Origin: Gluconobacter sp. Gdi
GTDB taxonomy: Bacteria > Pseudomonadota > Alphaproteobacteria > Acetobacterales > Acetobacteraceae
NCBI RefSeq assembly: GCF_014132155.1
Contig: NZ_BLJQ01000001.1
Span: forward strand, 124,001 to 188,000
Reading direction: 5' to 3'
Length of the DNA: 64,000 nt
Made by a program: the position numbers and the translations under genes
The notes under the pieces: model-generated
The model's database searches: none
What the model was told of the DNA's origin: nothing
The model's input: only the letters and a program-made list of their open reading frames with translations
In this document: piece after piece, positions 61,809 to 64,000 of the stretch
Layout of the letters: each line of letters opens with the position of its first letter
How positions within the stretch are numbered: the first letter of the stretch is position 1

Positions 61809-61831
61809 TGCTGAATTAACGGTAGATAAAT

Positions 61832-62545
61832 ATGGCTTCGTGCGAGCAGTCAGTCGGATTTTGTGCTGAACGGGAAATACCGGCCATCACCTGTCCTCCT
61901 CAGGTGCAGGCTCAGCTTCTTCTTGGCCAGATGCATGTGGATACAGGACGGTTTGCAGACGCTTTCCCATACTTTGAAGCGGCTGCGCGAAGTGGTCATC
62001 CTACGGCATTGAACATGCTGGGACGCGCCTATGAGCGCGGTTGGGGCGTCGTCCGGAATACAGGGCAGGCGGCTCTATATTTTGAAGAAGCGGCACAGCT
62101 CGGGGATGCATGGGCCATGTTTAACCTGGCCGATCTTCTGTTACTCGGCGATGGTGCTCCCAAAGACCGTGCTCGAGCATATCGGCTGTATGTATTTTCT
62201 GCTGAAAAAGGAAATGCAAAAGCGCTCAATATGCTTGGTTTGCTTCATGAGGAAGGGATTGCCGGAACGCCCGACCTGGAAGGTGCAAAAATCTTTTTTC
62301 AAGCAGCGGCTGAGGGGGGAGATTGCTGGGCCGAGATTAATCTTGCACGTCTTGCGCTTGCTCATCAGGACATCGCAGCGGCAGCCTCCTGTCTTCAACG
62401 GGCTTTGAAGACAGGGTTGCCAGATGTTTGTCGAGCAATCATTGCTGCTGTCCAACCTTATGCTGATCCTGCTTTGAAAAGCATTGGTGCACAGGCTGTT
62501 CGTCAGTTGGGTCTCGTGAAACGGCTCAGCGCTGTTCCGGCATGA
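61832..62545 (+). CDS. Sel1-like repeat protein of the iron-uptake region
   Basis: A 237-residue protein without a signal peptide, built of about four Sel1-like repeats: AFPYFEAAARSGHPTALNMLGRAYERG, ALYFEEAAQLGDAWAMFNLADLLLLG, AYRLYVFSAEKGNAKALNMLGLL and AKIFFQAAAEGGDCWAEINLARL (each read as shorter blocks). Sel1 proteins act as scaffolds. A Sel1 or TPR protein is commonly found with PiuA and PiuC genes, which supports a link to siderophore uptake. Function is not known in detail. It is convergent with piuC across a hairpin. Confidence 0.82.
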   Translation: MASCEQSVGFCAEREIPAITCPPQVQAQLLLGQMHVDTGRFADAFPYFEAAARSGHPTALNMLGRAYERGWGVVRNTGQAALYFEEAAQLGDAWAMFNLADLLLLGDGAPKDRARAYRLYVFSAEKGNAKALNMLGLLHEEGIAGTPDLEGAKIFFQAAAEGGDCWAEINLARLALAHQDIAAAASCLQRALKTGLPDVCRAIIAAVQPYADPALKSIGAQAVRQLGLVKRLSAVPA

Positions 62546-62549
62546 ATCT

Positions 62550-62575
62550 CACCCGGCGAAAGATCATACCGGGTG
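62550..62575. terminator. Hairpin between convergent Sel1 and piuC genes
   Basis: CACCCGG and CCGGGTG form a perfect 7-bp stem with a 12-base loop between the convergent stop codons at 62545 and 62610. No strong T tract follows on either strand, so terminator strength is moderate. Confidence 0.65.
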
Positions 62576-62609
62576 CTGGTTCATTCGTTTTAAGGGAGGG
62601 CTGACGACT

Positions 62610-63293
62610 TCAGAGCTCCGCCCATTGCCGCAGAAGATTATGATAGGTTGAGGTCAGGCCCAAAACCGCTGGGTGATCATCGGGTAGCGCCTTGCGTGTT
62701 TCGATGATGGAGCGGTCAAAATCGTACATAAGAGCGCGTTTTGTATCGTCGCGGATCATGGATTGCGACCAGAAGAACGATGCCCAGCGGCTACCGCGCG
62801 TAATGCGGTTAACGCTGTGCAGGCTGGTAGACGGGTAGACCACCATGTCGCCCGCAGGGAGTTTGACGTTCTGGTTGCCGTACGTGTCCTGAATGACGAG
62901 TTCTCCACCGTCGTAATCTTCTGGGGAAGACAGAAATAGTGTGGAGGAAACGTCCGTCCGGATGCGGAAACCAGCGCCTGGAATAGGGCGGATGGCATTA
63001 TCAACATGTGCGTTGAAATGCATTCCGGTATCGTATCGGTTGAAAAGTGGTGGATAAACTCGCAAGGGCAGGGCAGCACTATTAAAAGTTGGATTGCGCC
63101 CTAAAGCCCTCAGAACAATTTCGCCCAGTTCACGGCACACATCTGAATCCTGCGGAATCTGAAGGTTCAGTTTTGCCTTTGCAGACTGTTCTCCCGCTGT
63201 GACACGTCCGTCTGTCCACTGCGCCGTCTCAAGCTGGTCGCGGCAATAGCGTACCTCTTCAGGAGACAGGACGTTCGGGATGTGGATCAACAT
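62610..63293 (-). CDS. piuC: PKHD-type Fe(II)/2-oxoglutarate hydroxylase PiuC
   Basis: A 227-residue PiuC/YbiX-type dioxygenase. The iron triad is His96-x-Asp98 (NAHVDN) and His159 (TSLHSVNRI), and Arg169 binds 2-oxoglutarate; the N-terminal [10 protein letters not shown] and C-terminal LLRQWAEL are typical of the family. Its genes cluster with catecholate siderophore receptors, though the reaction is not settled. It is divergent from exbB, with a Fur-like site between. Confidence 0.93.
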   Translation of the reverse strand: MLIHIPNVLSPEEVRYCRDQLETAQWTDGRVTAGEQSAKAKLNLQIPQDSDVCRELGEIVLRALGRNPTFNSAALPLRVYPPLFNRYDTGMHFNAHVDNAIRPIPGAGFRIRTDVSSTLFLSSPEDYDGGELVIQDTYGNQNVKLPAGDMVVYPSTSLHSVNRITRGSRWASFFWSQSMIRDDTKRALMYDFDRSIIETRKALPDDHPAVLGLTSTYHNLLRQWAEL

Positions 63294-63360
63294 GGGTGTG
63301 TTCTTCCTTGGACGGCTCTCGGGGCTTTTTTCAAAGCGGTTAAGAATCTTGCTTGTAATT

Positions 63361-63379
63361 AAGAATGACTCTCATTATC
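63361..63379. promoter_or_regulatory. Fur-box-like site between piuC and exbB
   Basis: AAGAATGACTCTCATTATC reads on the minus strand as GATAATGAGAGTCATTCTT, matching the classic 19-base Fur consensus at 15 positions by eye. It lies 68 bases before the piuC start and about 150 before exbB, so Fur could control both divergent genes. Confidence 0.72.
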
Positions 63380-63526
63380 GTCCCTTAAAGGTCTTTGCGG
63401 GTTTCTGCAATCCATGTGGTGCGTGTCGCCCGGACTGCGCGAGACAGATGTCGGTTTTCTGCAAGGATATGGTGTTCCAACCTCGAGACAGGAGGGCGCA
63501 TAGAGTCGCCCCGACAGGCCTATTTG

Positions 63527-64000
63527 ATGTCTCTTACGTTCTCTCCCTGGCAGATGTTTCTGGGCGCCGGGCCGGTTGTCCGATGTGTCATGACACTTCT
63601 GGCAGCGGCATCCGTCGTCACATGGACGATTTTCATTGCCAAGACTGTGGAGCTGGTTCGCCTGCGTGCGCAGCTCAAAAAATCAGAAACGGCTCTGGAA
63701 GACGCAGACACACTGCATCTGGGAGAAGAATGGACGCGCGATGGTGCGGGTATCGCTCATGCTATGGTTCTGGCCGCAGAAGCGGAGCGCCGTCGCTCGG
63801 AAGATATTCCTGCCGATCGCGAAGGCATCAAAGAGCGGATTGTCCTGCATCTTGAGCGTCTGGAAGCTGCCGAAGGCCGCCGCCTGATGAGAGGGACCGG
63901 CGTGCTCGCCACAATTGGTGCGACGTCTCCCTTCATTGGCCTGTTCGGAACGGTGTGGGGCATCATGTCCTCCTTCACGGGCATTGCCGCTGCTCATGCG
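63527..64000 (+). CDS. exbB: ExbB/TolQ-like biopolymer transport protein (partial)
   Basis: An ExbB frame opens with ATG at 63527 and is still open at the window edge, giving 158 visible residues. It shows an N-terminal membrane helix (RCVMTLLAAASVVTWTIFIA), a coiled cytoplasmic part with ERIVLHLERLEAAEGRRLMRG, then GVLATIGATSPFIGLFGTVWGIMSSF, the conserved second helix region of ExbB. With ExbD and TonB, probably beyond the edge, it powers the TonB receptors. The Fur-like site upstream suggests iron control. The ribosome site is weak (ACAGG). Confidence 0.92.
   Translation, partial: MSLTFSPWQMFLGAGPVVRCVMTLLAAASVVTWTIFIAKTVELVRLRAQLKKSETALEDADTLHLGEEWTRDGAGIAHAMVLAAEAERRRSEDIPADREGIKERIVLHLERLEAAEGRRLMRGTGVLATIGATSPFIGLFGTVWGIMSSFTGIAAAHA

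Overview
The window looks like a chromosomal segment of an acetic acid bacterium (Acetobacteraceae), most likely a Gluconobacter relative. Three things suggest this: a three-subunit periplasmic molybdenum/2Fe-2S/cytochrome c dehydrogenase of the membrane-bound aldehyde dehydrogenase type, alphaproteobacterial marker families (TIGR02300 acidic zinc-ribbon protein, ArsR-methyltransferase fusion beside metF), and the cmk-rpsA order. This assignment rests on recognised families only; no database search was possible. No tRNA, rRNA, CRISPR array, IS element or prophage was seen.

Layout. 1-6.4 kb is core housekeeping: the tail of ybaB, recR, a pteridine-reductase-like SDR, a UbiC-fold lipoprotein and a TIGR02300 protein on the minus strand, then aroA-cmk-rpsA ending in a strong terminator. 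6.6-14.1 kb is a three-gene glycosyltransferase island with two very large multidomain enzymes. 14.1-19.5 kb holds an SMR-like protein, a large M16 protease, an unknown membrane protein, a GT4 glycosyltransferase and a GYF_2 membrane protein. 19.6-25.3 kb holds an MliC-like protein, an atypical adenosine-deaminase relative, a lipid A type acyltransferase, an exported atypical nucleoside hydrolase, and a divergent acdR/acdS pair encoding a complete ACC deaminase with its Lrp-type regulator. 25.4-29.5 kb is the aldehyde-dehydrogenase-type operon, divergent from a FecCD-type ABC importer (29.9-32.7 kb). 32.8-39.4 kb holds a GH20 hexosaminidase, an ArsR-methyltransferase/metF pair, a HAD phosphatase, a LacI regulator and a small secreted cysteine protein.

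39.5-44.1 kb is a sulfide-oxidation module: ArsR regulator and 1-Cys peroxiredoxin on one strand, and persulfide dioxygenase, DUF442-SQR fusion and TauE exporter on the other. It should convert sulfide to persulfide, then to sulfite, and export the sulfite. 44.4-51.6 kb holds an XRE-cupin regulator, a second glycosyltransferase with a repeat also found in the 10 kb island, a TetR regulator and two divergent TonB receptors. 51.7-58.1 kb holds a PAS-GGDEF-EAL protein and a three-gene tripartite efflux operon (MFS-HlyD-OMF) divergent from a LysR regulator. 59.2-64 kb is an iron-uptake region: Fiu/PiuA-like receptor, Sel1-repeat protein, PiuC dioxygenase and the start of exbB, with two Fur-box-like sites.

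Most notable points: the acdR/acdS pair with a perfect palindrome between the genes; the glycosyltransferases with repeated accessory domains, including a tandem C-terminal domain I do not recognise; the complete sulfide module whose ArsR regulator has only one cysteine; and several enzymes with altered signature motifs (SDR YxxxR, deaminase HCDL instead of HAGE, nucleoside hydrolase without the DD pair).
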